64,000 bases of DNA from Flagellimonas aquimarina (GCF_003149745.1 NZ_QGEG01000003.1:189473-253472); one strand, 5' to 3'; positions 51,099 through 61,819 are shown, counted from the stretch's first letter. Notes: generated by a model not told the origin, from the sequence alone. Numbers and translations are program-made.

Positions 51099-53798
51099 CT
51101 AATTCACCGTGTCCTTCTTCTTTTTGCCCAACAGCCCTCCCAAAATAGATTTTGCGGTATTTTTTACCGGGTCTTCCTTTGTCGCTGAAGAATCAACTTT
51201 AGTGCTGTCTTTCTTTGCACCTCCCAATAGAGAACCCAAAGCTTCTTTTACGCCAGATGACTGCGTTTGTGCAGAATCCTTTTCATTGTTCTTAAACACA
51301 TCGGCGAGCAGGTCCTTTGCCGTATCCTTCCCTTGATTCAAAAGCTTTTGTTTTTGAATATCCACCAATTGCTTGGTCAATTTAGAGACTCCAGAACTTA
51401 AATCAGTGCTTACGGTTGGGTTGGCATAGTTGCCTCCTATGTTCGCCACCACTGGAATGGTCAGATCTTCCAAACTAGAATCATCCATTTGGGCAATAAG
51501 ATTGTTTACATCACTTCCTAAATATTTGGCAGGAACATCCAAGGTAGCCTTATATTGCAATTGCTTTTCAAATGTATGGCTACCATCCACATTCACAGCT
51601 ATATCCTTATAGTTTATGGTAAACGGCTTCACTTTTACCGAGCCATTGTTAAAAGTCAGAGCTGTTTTTAAATCACTTAAATCTAAATCTTTAGTATTTA
51701 GAAAACTTAGTTTATTATCTAAGGCCGACAGTAAAGGTGCTTGTTTAGAATCTACTTTGGTAGAAAGTAATTCTGCTAGCAAGTCTCCTGATACTGTTGC
51801 CAAATTCGGTGTAAAATCTTCTTTTAGGTTTCCAGAAATCTTTACTTCAGAGTTTAGCTTTCCTTGAAGTGCGCTTGCCAACGGTGCCAATACTTTGAAC
51901 AACTCCAATGATTGGAAAGATTCACCAATATTAAAATTGTTCATTCCCAAATCCATATCAAAAGTAGAGGTATCCTCTTTAGTGGAAACAGAGCCAGCAA
52001 CATCCAGGGTGCCTCCAAACAGGTCCGACCTTAAACCTTTGACCGTTGCGGTTTCATCTCTAATAATCAAAGTGCCTTGAACATTTCTTAAGCTAAGGTT
52101 ATCATACAACACTGTATTCGCCGTAACGTCAACGGTACAATCTAAAAATGATGGAATCTTGATTTTATCCTCTACACTTGAAGGAGTAGTCTCATCTGTT
52201 CGGTTTTCATGGTCTGCACTATCCTCTTCGACCATAAAATCATTTAAAGCAAATGTATTTGAGGTAAGCTTGAAATTTCCTTCCACGTTCTCATCATTGA
52301 ACATAAATCCGAGTAAATTGGTCAGTGTACCGGTAGTATTAAAATCCGTACTTCCAGTTTTTCCCACAAATGAATTTAAGATCACCGTTTGCGGATTAAA
52401 TGTTACTGCGGCAATATCCACAACTACCGGGTTCTTTAATTCTTCAGATGCATATTCAAAACCAGTAAGCTCCATAGTACCGCTGGTCTTCGTATTTTGA
52501 TACCGCTTTTTTTCCAACGAAGCCATATCAAAAGCAGTGGTCACGTCTGCATTTAAAATTCCCTTAAGGTCGTAATCCTCTGGCACTGGATAGGCCTGAG
52601 AAATGTTTGCCAGATTTATCTTTCCGTCCATATGGGCATTTACCTTGGTATTGCCCAATAAATCTTTGATCCTAGAATTTAGGTTGAATTTGTCTTGATC
52701 AATGATAAATGACAATTTTTTGATATCTACATAGGTGTCTTCTGTTATTCCCGTAGTATTGTTGATTTCAGCATCAATAAAAACATTACGAACAGCTTTT
52801 GGTAAATCTGGGTACTTAAACGAAGCGTTTTCAGAGTTTATTTTGATATTAAAGGTAGGAATGTGGGTGTCGTCTACAATACCCTTAAATTGACCTTTAA
52901 CCTCAAAATTTCCTGTGGTCTGGACATCTTCTATATTCTTTGAATAGGCTTCTGGAATCACCGCCAAAAAATTCTTGAAATCTGATGATGGCGTCTCAAA
53001 GGTTACATCCACTTCTTGATTTTCCTCATTCACTTGTACAAATCCATCAAAAACCAGAGGCAATTGGTTGATCAAGGCCTTATTTTCCAAAAAGGAATAC
53101 TTGCTATTTTTTAAATCAATACTAATAATAGCATCCAGAGATAGTTTGTTGTTGTTCAAATACTTGATGCTGTCCATTTCAAAAGAAACCAAAGCATCGG
53201 TAAGGGTTTTTAGCTGAGAGTTTTCCAAAGAAAGATCTCCTGTTCCAGAGTGGTTCATTTCAGAAATCGTCAAGTGCATTCCAGTGGCAAAATCATCATA
53301 AATGATTTCGGTATTGGTGATTTCATAAGAATCCAGTGCTAAAGTGAAGCTGTTGGAGGATTCTTCTGTTGAAGATTCGGTCTTACTATTATCTTCTTGT
53401 GCTATATCATAATTGGCGTTTTCCGCCTCGTCCACTTTAATATGAAGCTTTGCTTTATCAAGCTTTAAACTTTTAATGGCAATAGGTTCTTCAGCGGTTT
53501 TAAAGAGTTCTTTTATGGACATTTTTAATTCAATCTGTCCAGAAGCAAATAAAGTATCTCCCTCAAAAGGAGCCTTGTTTACCAATGAAGTATTGGTTAA
53601 TTCAACATTTGCATTGGGAAAGCTTTTGAGCAAACTGAGACTGGCCTCTTCAAAATCCAGTGTTGCATTAATGCTGTTGTTGACCTTATTTTTTATGATA
53701 TCAGCTATTTTACCTTCAAGTAACAAGGGTATAGCAATAATAAGGGCAACTAAAATAAGTAGGGTTATTCCAGTAATTTTCAGGAACTTTCGTTTCAT
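51099..53798 (-). CDS. AsmA family protein
   Basis: A large inner-membrane-anchored periplasmic protein (899 aa). The N-terminal TM helix (FLKITGITLLILVALIIAIPLLL) is followed by the AsmA N-terminal region, and the AsmA-like C-terminal region is at about 600-800 (LKGLRSDLFGGTLDVAGSVS, LNSEVKISGNL). A low-complexity Lys/Asp/Ser tail holds LGSLLGGAKKDSTK. AsmA-like proteins form long grooves thought to pass lipids between membranes. The role here is inferred from family only. Confidence 0.9.
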   Translation of the reverse strand: MKRKFLKITGITLLILVALIIAIPLLLEGKIADIIKNKVNNSINATLDFEEASLSLLKSFPNANVELTNTSLVNKAPFEGDTLFASGQIELKMSIKELFKTAEEPIAIKSLKLDKAKLHIKVDEAENANYDIAQEDNSKTESSTEESSNSFTLALDSYEITNTEIIYDDFATGMHLTISEMNHSGTGDLSLENSQLKTLTDALVSFEMDSIKYLNNNKLSLDAIISIDLKNSKYSFLENKALINQLPLVFDGFVQVNEENQEVDVTFETPSSDFKNFLAVIPEAYSKNIEDVQTTGNFEVKGQFKGIVDDTHIPTFNIKINSENASFKYPDLPKAVRNVFIDAEINNTTGITEDTYVDIKKLSFIIDQDKFNLNSRIKDLLGNTKVNAHMDGKINLANISQAYPVPEDYDLKGILNADVTTAFDMASLEKKRYQNTKTSGTMELTGFEYASEELKNPVVVDIAAVTFNPQTVILNSFVGKTGSTDFNTTGTLTNLLGFMFNDENVEGNFKLTSNTFALNDFMVEEDSADHENRTDETTPSSVEDKIKIPSFLDCTVDVTANTVLYDNLSLRNVQGTLIIRDETATVKGLRSDLFGGTLDVAGSVSTKEDTSTFDMDLGMNNFNIGESFQSLELFKVLAPLASALQGKLNSEVKISGNLKEDFTPNLATVSGDLLAELLSTKVDSKQAPLLSALDNKLSFLNTKDLDLSDLKTALTFNNGSVKVKPFTINYKDIAVNVDGSHTFEKQLQYKATLDVPAKYLGSDVNNLIAQMDDSSLEDLTIPVVANIGGNYANPTVSTDLSSGVSKLTKQLVDIQKQKLLNQGKDTAKDLLADVFKNNEKDSAQTQSSGVKEALGSLLGGAKKDSTKVDSSATKEDPVKNTAKSILGGLLGKKKKDTVN

Positions 53799-53835
53799 AA
53801 TTTGGGTATTTTATAGCAAAATAAGCAAGAAGCTC

Positions 53836-54543
53836 TTAATCTAAAGATATTTCCTCCCCTAATTTTAGGTTAAATCTTTTTCGTAATAGATATACGAAAA
53901 GATATAGTAAAGGGGTGTCCAACAATGCAATAAAAATTTTAAAGACGAATCCACTGATGACCAAACCATAGAATTTATCCCAAGGCAGCACTCCAAAAGT
54001 ACACAACAAACCAACCACCGTAACGGTATCTACAAGTTGAGATGAAAAGGTTGAGAAATTGTTTCTTAGCCAAAGCATCTTACCATTTGTTATTCTTTTC
54101 CAAAAGTGGTAGATGGAGATATCTATATATTGGGCAAAAAGATAGGCTAACATAGATGCCAATACTCCAAGAGGTGATAAACCAAAAACTTTGGTAAAGA
54201 TTTCATTGTTAATAGGTGAACCTTCTATTGCTGGAACTTCATTGGCAACAAAAATAATGAGCATAGAGAACAATGAAGCAAATATTCCGGCGGTAACCAC
54301 TTGATTTGCTTTTTTCTTTCCATAGACCTCGGAAATTAAATCGGTGATTAAGAAAGTAATCGGGTAAGGAAGAATGCCAACGGACAATTCAAACAAAGGA
54401 GCTCCAAAAATGGTAACATCTCCAAGGGGCTGCCAATAAAAGAATTTTTGAAATATAAGGTTAGACACCACCAAAGAGGTAATGAACAGAGCTCCTAAAT
54501 AGAGGTAAATGGAGAACGCTACTCTTTTGTCCTTTTGCGTCAT
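53836..54543 (-). CDS. Queuosine precursor transporter
   Basis: A 235-aa membrane protein of the VUT/YhhQ family, with six hydrophobic helices and the motif LPYPITFLITDLISEVYGKKKAN followed by SMLAYLFAQYIDISIYHFWKR. Such transporters take up preQ0/preQ1 or queuosine bases for tRNA modification. Queuosine biosynthesis genes are not nearby. It lies 5 bp downstream of sppA on the same strand. Confidence 0.9.
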   Translation of the reverse strand: MTQKDKRVAFSIYLYLGALFITSLVVSNLIFQKFFYWQPLGDVTIFGAPLFELSVGILPYPITFLITDLISEVYGKKKANQVVTAGIFASLFSMLIIFVANEVPAIEGSPINNEIFTKVFGLSPLGVLASMLAYLFAQYIDISIYHFWKRITNGKMLWLRNNFSTFSSQLVDTVTVVGLLCTFGVLPWDKFYGLVISGFVFKIFIALLDTPLLYLFVYLLRKRFNLKLGEEISLD

Positions 54544-54548
54544 CCTGA

Positions 54549-56309
54549 CTACTTAATGTTTAAGCTAAAGGGCATTTTGGCCTGAATTCCTCTTTGTTCT
54601 GTAATTTGTTTGAATTCCTTTAAAAATTGATATGCTTCTATACCAATCTCTTCTTGAATCAAAGCTTCACCTATTTTTGATTTTGCTCCACCCAAATCTT
54701 CCATCAAACGCTGAAAATCAGATTTATATTTTGGATATTTTCGAATTCCGTAGGAACTTAAGTTTACCATTTCCGCTGCCGCTTCAATAGCATTGTCCAA
54801 ACTTCCCAACTCATCAATCAGTCCATTTTCTTTAGCATCTACACCACTCCAAACTCTGCCCTGTGCCAAGGAATCCACTGCTGCAACTGTCATATTTCTT
54901 CCAGCGGCCACACGCTCTAAAAATGTTTCGTAAGTATTTTCTATACCTTCCTGAACCACACTTCTGAACGAGTCGCTCATGGGTTCAAATAGGGAATAGT
55001 CTATAGAATTCTTGTTTGTACCTACCTGCTCTGCATTTATTCCAATGTTACCTGCCAATTCATTAATATTGGGAATTGTTCCAAAAACACCAATAGACCC
55101 AGTTATGGTTGTTGGCTCTGCAAATATTTTATCGCCGGCCACGCCAATATAATACCCTCCTGAAGCTGCTACATTTCCAAAGGAAACTACAACGGGTTTT
55201 ACTTTTTTTGCCAGTTCCACCTCTCGCCAAATTATGTCGGATACCAAAGCACTTCCACCTGGCGAATTTACACGCATTACAATGGCCTTCACATTTTCAT
55301 TTTCCACAGCTTTTTGTAGTGCTCTTGTTAGCAGGCCCTGTCCTATGAACTCTTTGCCACCTTCACCATAATAGATTTCACCTTGTGCATATACTACTGC
55401 AATCTTATTCTTCCCTTTTAACAATCTTTTTTTGCCTGCCACTTGAACATAATCTTGAAAATCCACATAGTTAAGCTCCTCACTCTCATCCATTCCCATT
55501 CTGTTTTTTAGCAGTACTTCATATTCATCAAAATATACTTTCCCATCAATAAGATTGGACTTTACAGCATATTCTGGCGTTCGTCCGCCCAAAGTATCGG
55601 CAATCATATTTAATCTTTCACCACTCATGCCGCGAGAACTTCCAATTTCACCCAACATTACATCCCAAATAGAAGTAATCAATTCTTTTATTTGAGTACG
55701 ATTTTCTGGACTCATGTTATTGGCCAAATATGGCTCCACTGCACTTTTATACTTTCCGTGGCGAATTACTTCCATTTTAACACCGGTTTTCTCTTGCAAA
55801 TCTTTGTAATAAAGCACTTCAGTGGCCAATCCTTTAAAATCCATGGCTCCAACCGGGTTTAAATACAATTCATCTGCTACAGTGGCCAAATAATAATCTT
55901 TTTGGGTATAAAAGTCAGAATGGGCATAGATGAATTTTTCTGCGGATTTAAAATCCAACAAAGTCTTTCGTATTTCTTGCACCTGAGCCATTCCAGCTTG
56001 CACAAAACTGGTGGTCATACTAATTCCCGCTATTCTATCATCTTCCTTAGCCACCTTGATCGTATGCAATATATCATCAAGGCCAACTTCATTATCCCAT
56101 AGTCCACCAAAAGGGTCTGTTTCATCCTTACCTACATAATCCTTAATGGGTTCCGTAAAGCTTAACTCCAAAATTGAGCCATCTTTTACAACCACCGCAT
56201 CTTCTGCATTACCAATTAAAGCCAAGAATATGAAGAACATTCCCAGCAATATTCCAAACGCCACCAAACATCCTAAAATCGCAGCCAACAGATTTCTCAA
56301 AAAATTCAT
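54549..56309 (-). CDS. sppA: Signal peptide peptidase SppA, 67K type
   Basis: Inner-membrane serine protease (586 aa) that degrades cleaved signal peptides. It has an N-terminal TM helix (about 3-32) and two tandem SppA domains. In the first, the general-base Lys is in RHGKYKSAVEPYLANN. In the second, the Ser nucleophile is in GNVAASGGYYIGVAGDKI, with the VMRVNSPGGSALVSD stretch before it. It is intact and of full 67K length. The downstream transporter is probably cotranscribed. Confidence 0.95.
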   Translation of the reverse strand: MNFLRNLLAAILGCLVAFGILLGMFFIFLALIGNAEDAVVVKDGSILELSFTEPIKDYVGKDETDPFGGLWDNEVGLDDILHTIKVAKEDDRIAGISMTTSFVQAGMAQVQEIRKTLLDFKSAEKFIYAHSDFYTQKDYYLATVADELYLNPVGAMDFKGLATEVLYYKDLQEKTGVKMEVIRHGKYKSAVEPYLANNMSPENRTQIKELITSIWDVMLGEIGSSRGMSGERLNMIADTLGGRTPEYAVKSNLIDGKVYFDEYEVLLKNRMGMDESEELNYVDFQDYVQVAGKKRLLKGKNKIAVVYAQGEIYYGEGGKEFIGQGLLTRALQKAVENENVKAIVMRVNSPGGSALVSDIIWREVELAKKVKPVVVSFGNVAASGGYYIGVAGDKIFAEPTTITGSIGVFGTIPNINELAGNIGINAEQVGTNKNSIDYSLFEPMSDSFRSVVQEGIENTYETFLERVAAGRNMTVAAVDSLAQGRVWSGVDAKENGLIDELGSLDNAIEAAAEMVNLSSYGIRKYPKYKSDFQRLMEDLGGAKSKIGEALIQEEIGIEAYQFLKEFKQITEQRGIQAKMPFSLNIK

Positions 56310-56380
56310 CTAAAAAAAATTTTATTCTAGGTCAAATATAACCATTGTTGTATTGTTTTGTTTACTTTGTTTCCTTGATT

Positions 56381-57520
56381 ATGGGTCAAAAACAAAAGGC
56401 ATATCTTTCTTTGGGCAGCAACATGGGCGATCGTTATCTCACGCTCCAAAAAGCTATATTTCGGATTCAGCAGAAAGCAGGAGATATTCTGGCATTGTCA
56501 GCTGTTTATGAGAATCCTGCGGTTGGTTTTGAAGGTGAGGATTTTTTGAATGTATGCATTGCCATCAATACAGAGCTGCTCCCAATGGAACTTCTTAAGA
56601 CACTCCTTCAAATTGAACGGAATTTTGGTAGAGAGCGCTCCGCTCAAGATGGCTACCACTCCAGAACACTGGATATTGACATTATCCTTTATGGAAATGA
56701 AGTTATCCATACTCCGGAATTGGATATTCCACACCCTAGAATGGACAGTAGAAATTTTGTTTTGAAACCATTGGCAGATATTGCGCCTCAATATTATCAT
56801 CCCGTTCATAAGAAGGACATTCGCAATTTACTGCAGCAGTGCAAGGACCGTAGTAAACTCGAAAAAACCAAACTCCAACTATTTAAAAATAGATTGGCGC
56901 TTTTTTCCAAGCTTCAGTTTATTTCTATTGAAGGCAACATTGGTGCAGGCAAAACTACTTTGTGTAAGATGATCGCTGAAGATTTTAATGCCAAATTGGT
57001 TCTGGAACGTTTTGCGGACAATCCCTTTCTTCCCAAATTTTATGATGATCAAGCCCGATATGCTTTTCCGCTGGAAATGTCCTTTTTAGCTGATCGATAC
57101 CAACAATTTACTGATGACACCTCACAGTTTGACCTTTTTAAGAGTTTTATGGTCAGCGACTATGATATTTTCAAATCCTTGATTTTTGCAAATATCACCC
57201 TACAGAAAGAAGAGTTCAACCTTTACAGAAAAGTTTTCAACTTCATGTACAAAGAAGTTAGAAAACCACAGATATATCTATATCTCTACCAAAATACTGA
57301 ACGGCTTTTGGCAAACATTAAAAAAAGGGGACGGGATTATGAGCAAAATATTGATGCGGCCTATTTGGAAAAAATAAACAAAGGATACCTGGATTTTATA
57401 AAGGGGCATCCAAACCAAAATAGTATGATTTTGGATCTGAGCGACTTAGACTTTGTAAACAAAAAATCTGATTATGAATCCATTTTGGAGCAACTGGATG
57501 AGCGAATTCTTTTGCTGTAA
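56381..57520 (+). CDS. folK: Fusion of HPPK (FolK) with a deoxynucleoside kinase
   Basis: A two-domain enzyme of 379 aa. Residues 1-155 are HPPK, with AYLSLGSNMGDR, FLNVCIAINT and RTLDIDIILYG (95-105), the pyrophosphokinase step of folate synthesis. Residues 178-379 are a deoxynucleoside kinase with P-loop EGNIGAGKTT (184-193), LERFADNPFLPKFY, SFLADRYQQF and a KRGRDYEQN lid. The fusion joins folate and nucleotide salvage and occurs in other Bacteroidota. The ATG at 56381 is used; an in-frame start at 56345 falls in the divergent promoter area. No separate dNK gene is visible. Confidence 0.93.
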   Translation: MGQKQKAYLSLGSNMGDRYLTLQKAIFRIQQKAGDILALSAVYENPAVGFEGEDFLNVCIAINTELLPMELLKTLLQIERNFGRERSAQDGYHSRTLDIDIILYGNEVIHTPELDIPHPRMDSRNFVLKPLADIAPQYYHPVHKKDIRNLLQQCKDRSKLEKTKLQLFKNRLALFSKLQFISIEGNIGAGKTTLCKMIAEDFNAKLVLERFADNPFLPKFYDDQARYAFPLEMSFLADRYQQFTDDTSQFDLFKSFMVSDYDIFKSLIFANITLQKEEFNLYRKVFNFMYKEVRKPQIYLYLYQNTERLLANIKKRGRDYEQNIDAAYLEKINKGYLDFIKGHPNQNSMILDLSDLDFVNKKSDYESILEQLDERILLL

Positions 57521-57618
57521 TTTTAGGAGAATTTTGGGAAAATGTTTGGATATAACGAATGGTTTTATTTTATTAGATCTCTCTAATTGAGAAACTAACT
57601 AACTCAAACTATATGTTT

Positions 57619-57645
57619 AGCCCTGAATTTTCAGGGCTTTTTTTG
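57619..57645 (+). terminator. Rho-independent terminator after folK-dNK
   Basis: Stem AGCCCTGAA / TTCAGGGCT followed by seven or eight T residues, about 100 bp beyond the stop codon and just before the convergent methyltransferase. Confidence 0.85.
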
Positions 57646-57647
57646 TT

Positions 57648-58190
57648 TTATACATTTAGTTTTGACCAAATATCCCACACAACAACTCCCGTACTTACCG
57701 AAATATTTAAAGAATGTTTTGTGCCAAATTGTGGGATTTCCAATACTACATCACTGGCAGAAACCACCTCTTGAGATACTCCTTTTACTTCATTGCCAAA
57801 AATAAGCGCTATGGTTTCGTTTTCTCCCGGGTTGAACTCATGTAACAAGACAGCATTTTCCGCTTGTTCAATTGCTATGGCCTGTATCCCCTTATTTTTT
57901 AACTCCCCAACAAGTTCCAACGTGTTTTCTCTATACTCCCAGTCCACACTATCCGTTGCTCCCAAAGCCGTTTTCCTAATGTCTTTATGCGGAGGTGTTG
58001 CCGTTATGCCGCACAAATAGATCTTTTGCACCAAAAAAGCATCTGCTGTCCTGAATACCGAACCTATATTATTAAGGCTGCGGATATTATCCAAAATAAT
58101 GATTATTGGAGATTTTTTAGTTTTCTTAAAAGTTGGTATATCCAACCGTTCCAATTCGCTATTTTCTAGTTTACGCATCATATTTTTCAA
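57648..58190 (-). CDS. TrmH/SpoU-family RNA 2'-O-methyltransferase
   Basis: A 180-aa SPOUT methyltransferase with the three SpoU motifs: IIILDNIRSLNNIGSVFRTADAF, ALIFGNEVKGVSQEVV and IPQFGTKHSLNISVSTGVVVWD. The knot at the C-terminus binds SAM. It probably methylates a ribose in tRNA or rRNA; the target cannot be assigned. The start is uncertain among clustered ATGs in the first five codons. Confidence 0.9.
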   Translation of the reverse strand: MKNMMRKLENSELERLDIPTFKKTKKSPIIIILDNIRSLNNIGSVFRTADAFLVQKIYLCGITATPPHKDIRKTALGATDSVDWEYRENTLELVGELKNKGIQAIAIEQAENAVLLHEFNPGENETIALIFGNEVKGVSQEVVSASDVVLEIPQFGTKHSLNISVSTGVVVWDIWSKLNV

Positions 58191-58291
58191 CTATCACCCT
58201 CAAAATATCAACAAAAATTTTTGAAACATCTGGAAAGCGCTACATTCGTTCTAATCTGATTTACAGACAAAAATAAAGGAATAATATCGCT

Positions 58292-60913
58292 TTGGCAGCT
58301 ACAAAAAAAACAAAGAAAGTAACCCCCTTGATGCAGCAGTACAATGCTATCAAGACCAAACATCCTGATGCATTGTTACTTTTTAGAGTTGGAGACTTCT
58401 ATGAAACTTTTGGAGAAGATGCCATAAAAGCCTCTAAGATTTTAGGTATTATTCTAACATACAGAAACAACGGAGGTGATAAAACAGAGTTAGCCGGTTT
58501 TCCGCACCATTCATTAAACACTTATTTACCCAAGCTCGTAAAAGCAGGCCAAAGGGTTGCCATTTGCGACCAGCTAGAAGACCCTAAACAAACCAAAAGT
58601 ATTGTAAAACGAGGTGTTACCGAGTTGGTTACGCCAGGGGTTGCTCTTAACGATGATATTCTATCGGCCAAAAGCAACAATTTTTTGTGTGCCATACATT
58701 TTGGGCGCAACAAGTTTGGGATTTCTTTTTTAGATATTTCTACAGGAGAGTTCCTAACTTCCGAAGGATCTGCGGAACAAATGGATAAACTACTGCAGAA
58801 CTTTGCACCAAACGAGATTTTGGTCTCTAAAGCCCATAAAAAGGAGTTCTTAGAGATTTTTGGAACACAATTTCATAGTTTCTTTTTGGAAGATTGGATT
58901 TTTCAGGAAGATTATGCCAACCAAAGCCTAACCTCTCACTTTAAGACCAACACTTTGCAAGGCTTTGGGATCGACCATTTAAACCATGGTGTTATTTCTT
59001 CAGGAGCCGTGTTGCATTATTTATCCGAGACGCAACATAGACAATTACAACACATAAATAAAATACAAAGAATTGCTGAAGAGGAATATGTTTGGATGGA
59101 TCGGTTTACCATTAGGAATCTGGAACTCTATCATTCCAACAACCTTAACGCCATTACCCTTTTAGACATTATTGACAAGACCATTTCTCCCATGGGAGGA
59201 AGGTTATTAAAACGTTGGTTGGCACTTCCTTTAAAAAATATTGAAAAAATTCAGCAACGTCATCAAGTTGTTTCTTATCTAACCACAGAAGAAGATGAAC
59301 TTGAGAAAGTACAACATTGGATAAAACAAATGGGCGATTTGGAACGCTTGATCTCCAAATTGGCCACTGGAAAAATAAACCCCAAAGAAGTAGTTCAATT
59401 GAAGAATTCTTTGGAGGCCGTTGTTCCTGTAAAGCAATTAGCACTGGAGAGCACCAACAACTCCCTAAAATCCATTGGGAAACAATTGGATGCTTGTGAA
59501 GCTTTACGTTCAAAAATCAAGGAAGTCCTCAATGAGGCAGCCCCAATAAATCTGCAAAAAGGGAATACCATTGCCGAAGGATATTCCACAGAGTTGGATG
59601 AGTTAAGAGGTCTGGCCTTTTCCGGTAAAGATTATCTGGATAAAATGTTGGCCCGAGAAACGGAATCAACCGGAATTACTTCTCTTAAAATAGCCTCCAA
59701 CAATGTTTTTGGTTATTACATTGAGGTTCGTAATACCCATAAGGACAAAGTGCCCGAAACCTGGATCAGAAAACAAACCCTAGTCAATGCAGAGCGCTAT
59801 ATTACGGAAGAGTTAAAAGAATACGAAGCCAAAATTTTAGGCGCTGAAGAACGCATCTATCAATTGGAGCAGCAATTGTTTGAGCAACTTTTGGTCTGGA
59901 TGCAGGAATATATAGCTCCCGTTCAAAAAAATGCTTTCTTAATTGCACAATTAGATTGCCTTTGTGGATTTGCCCAATTGGCCAAAGAAAACAACTATGT
60001 TATTCCGGAGGTAAACGACTCCACAAAACTCGAAATAAAAGATGGTAGACATCCAGTAATTGAAAAACAATTGCCCCTAGGCGAGAGTTATGTTACCAAT
60101 GATGTCACCCTAAATCGAGATGAGCAACAAATCATCATGATTACTGGTCCCAATATGAGTGGTAAATCGGCCATATTAAGACAAACGGCCCTTATTGTTC
60201 TTTTAGCACAAATGGGAAGCTTTGTGCCAGCATCAGAGGCTACCATTGGTCTAGTGGACAAAATTTTTACCCGTGTTGGCGCCAGCGACAATATTTCTAT
60301 GGGAGAATCTACCTTTATGGTAGAGATGAACGAAACAGCCTCTATCTTAAACAACCTTTCTGAACGTAGTTTGGTACTTTTAGACGAAATTGGGCGGGGT
60401 ACCAGTACCTATGATGGCATCTCTATTGCATGGGCCATTTCTGAGTACCTTCATGAACACCCTGCTCGTGCAAAGACGTTGTTTGCCACACATTACCACG
60501 AACTTAATGAGATGACCTCTACGTTTGGTCGAATTAAAAACTACAATGTATCTGTAAAGGAACTGAAGAACAATGTACTTTTCCTTAGAAAACTCGTTCC
60601 TGGTGGCAGTGAGCACAGTTTTGGTATTCACGTGGCAAAGATGGCCGGAATGCCACAACAAGTGATCCAGAAAGCCAATAAGATTCTTCAAAAGTTGGAA
60701 AAATCCCATTCTAGCGAGGAAATGACAGATAAATTACAAGCAACTCAAAACGAAATGCAACTGAGTTTCTTTAATTTGGACGACCCCCTTTTAGAAGAAA
60801 TCAAAGAAGAGATTTTACATCTGGACATAGATACACTCACTCCTGTTGAGGCACTTATGAAGCTTAATGAAATTAAACGTTTGTTAGGTAAAAAGAAAAC
60901 AGCATCCTCTTAA
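58292..60913 (+). CDS. mutS: DNA mismatch repair protein MutS
   Basis: Mismatch recognition ATPase of 873 aa, full length. The N-terminal [32 protein letters not shown] includes the mismatch-binding Phe-x-Glu (FYETF). The core and clamp follow, then the ATPase with Walker [17 protein letters not shown], Walker [16 protein letters not shown] and FATHYHEL. The start is TTG (58292), supported by homology-like alignment of [16 protein letters not shown] and by the lack of an ATG upstream in frame. It closes just before the tRNA genes. Confidence 0.97.
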   Translation: MAATKKTKKVTPLMQQYNAIKTKHPDALLLFRVGDFYETFGEDAIKASKILGIILTYRNNGGDKTELAGFPHHSLNTYLPKLVKAGQRVAICDQLEDPKQTKSIVKRGVTELVTPGVALNDDILSAKSNNFLCAIHFGRNKFGISFLDISTGEFLTSEGSAEQMDKLLQNFAPNEILVSKAHKKEFLEIFGTQFHSFFLEDWIFQEDYANQSLTSHFKTNTLQGFGIDHLNHGVISSGAVLHYLSETQHRQLQHINKIQRIAEEEYVWMDRFTIRNLELYHSNNLNAITLLDIIDKTISPMGGRLLKRWLALPLKNIEKIQQRHQVVSYLTTEEDELEKVQHWIKQMGDLERLISKLATGKINPKEVVQLKNSLEAVVPVKQLALESTNNSLKSIGKQLDACEALRSKIKEVLNEAAPINLQKGNTIAEGYSTELDELRGLAFSGKDYLDKMLARETESTGITSLKIASNNVFGYYIEVRNTHKDKVPETWIRKQTLVNAERYITEELKEYEAKILGAEERIYQLEQQLFEQLLVWMQEYIAPVQKNAFLIAQLDCLCGFAQLAKENNYVIPEVNDSTKLEIKDGRHPVIEKQLPLGESYVTNDVTLNRDEQQIIMITGPNMSGKSAILRQTALIVLLAQMGSFVPASEATIGLVDKIFTRVGASDNISMGESTFMVEMNETASILNNLSERSLVLLDEIGRGTSTYDGISIAWAISEYLHEHPARAKTLFATHYHELNEMTSTFGRIKNYNVSVKELKNNVLFLRKLVPGGSEHSFGIHVAKMAGMPQQVIQKANKILQKLEKSHSSEEMTDKLQATQNEMQLSFFNLDDPLLEEIKEEILHLDIDTLTPVEALMKLNEIKRLLGKKKTASS

Positions 60914-60996
60914 AAAAGTTCTTTCTATTTTACAGAAATGTATTAAATTTGCATCCGCATCGGCAAAATCTGTTGTCTGCGAATGTTCTTTAAAAT

Positions 60997-61069
60997 GCGA
61001 AAATAGCTCAGTTGGTAGAGCATCACCTTGCCAAGGTGGAGGTCGCGGGTTCGAATCCCGTTTTTCGCT
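60997..61069 (+). tRNA. tRNA-Gly (GCC)
   Basis: 73-nt cloverleaf: acceptor GCGAAAA / TTTTCGC, D-arm AGCTCAGTTGGTAGAGC, anticodon loop TTGCCAA (GCC), T-loop TTCGAAT. No encoded CCA is seen. Confidence 0.97.
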
Positions 61070-61070
61070 C

Positions 61071-61097
61071 AAAACGCTGGTAACCAGCGTTTTTTTA
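61071..61097 (+). terminator. Hairpin and T-run after tRNA-Gly
   Basis: AAAACGCTGGT / ACCAGCGTTTT inverted repeat with a tiny loop and a long T-run, two bases after the tRNA. Confidence 0.75.
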
Positions 61098-61107
61098 TTT
61101 AAGTCCT

Positions 61108-61191
61108 GCTCGAGTGGTGGAATTGGTAGACACGCCGGACTTAAAATCCTGTGGGCATTAGCCCGTGCGGGTTCAAGTCCCGCCTCGAGTA
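61108..61191 (+). tRNA. tRNA-Leu (UAA)
   Basis: 84-nt class II tRNA: acceptor GCTCGAG / CTCGAGT, anticodon loop CTTAAAA (TAA), a long variable arm (GTGGGCATTAGCCCGT region) and a T-loop TTCAAGT. Variable arm and anticodon identify leucine. Confidence 0.97.
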
Positions 61192-61196
61192 CATAA

Positions 61197-61235
61197 AAAC
61201 CCTGTTAATCAAATGATTTTCAGGGTTTTATTTTA
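61197..61235 (+). terminator. Terminator after tRNA-Leu
   Basis: AAACCCTG ... CAGGGTTT inverted repeat followed by T-rich DNA. From there to 61420 I see no gene or clear RNA structure. Confidence 0.65.
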
Positions 61236-61420
61236 TTTTCTGTACAACTATTAAACAACAATCTCTGTTTTTTCATCATTTTCAAGGTTTGATAGTCCAG
61301 AATATGCACATAACATCATTTTATCGATGTTTTGAGATATTATGTCGGAAACCTCTGTATATCGTGAAAAATTATACCATAAGTTTATCCGTAAAGTCCT
61401 ACCAAAAGTGTAAAAGTGGA

Positions 61421-61819
61421 CTAAAAATATGGTACGGTCACACATTCACAGTCGGTTGCTTTAATTTTCATAGTACCAGGTCTCGTGCTGACCAAGGCCC
61501 AATACATAGTACGTTTTTTTCCGTTAGGTAAATCCATTGTTATTTTCTGGATAATTAGGTTGTCCGTTTGTGTGCGAACTATTTCCTTTGGTAGACATTG
61601 TTTTGTATCATTAGTGCACTTGCCAGTGCATAAAGCTTCCCACTGTTGACGGGTAAATCCTAGAGAAAGCATCAAATCCCTAATAGACCTTGCCTGACCC
61701 CAAGCATCTCCCTCTTCAAAGGAATCTGATTTAACCTCATCAGGTACTGTGTTATCAATTTGTTTTTCTTGCCATACAGTGTTTTTATCACACGTATTGG
61801 TCATTTTGATTTTTTCCAT
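61421..61819 (-). CDS. Small six-cysteine protein, tandem paralogue A
   Basis: A 132-aa hydrophilic protein with no signal peptide or TM helix. It is clearly related to the gene just upstream (61830-62243). Shared features in order: a GxARxIxDxLxSxGF block (about 41-55), a C-x3-C-x6-CLP cluster (Cys64, 68, 75), a MYWA segment (105-108), and an AT(D)C-x-CV-x-VP tail (Cys124, Cys126). Cys10 is also matched. Family not recognised; the Cys pattern suggests a metal site or disulfides. The ATG at 61819 is chosen, 10 bp after the upstream gene's stop; an ATG at 61849 would overlap that gene. Confidence 0.7.
   Translation of the reverse strand: MEKIKMTNTCDKNTVWQEKQIDNTVPDEVKSDSFEEGDAWGQARSIRDLMLSLGFTRQQWEALCTGKCTNDTKQCLPKEIVRTQTDNLIIQKITMDLPNGKKRTMYWALVSTRPGTMKIKATDCECVTVPYF

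Noticed and set aside
60884..61072. Minus-strand frame of 62 codons across the tRNA-Gly gene
   Set aside because: It is antisense to a well-formed tRNA (the familiar SNPRPPPWQGDALPTELF artefact) and overlaps the mutS end.
61251..61531. Small frames on both strands between tRNA-Leu and the six-Cys gene
   Set aside because: Composition is AT-rich and not protein-like, one overlaps the tail of the six-Cys gene antisense, and none has a plausible start context.
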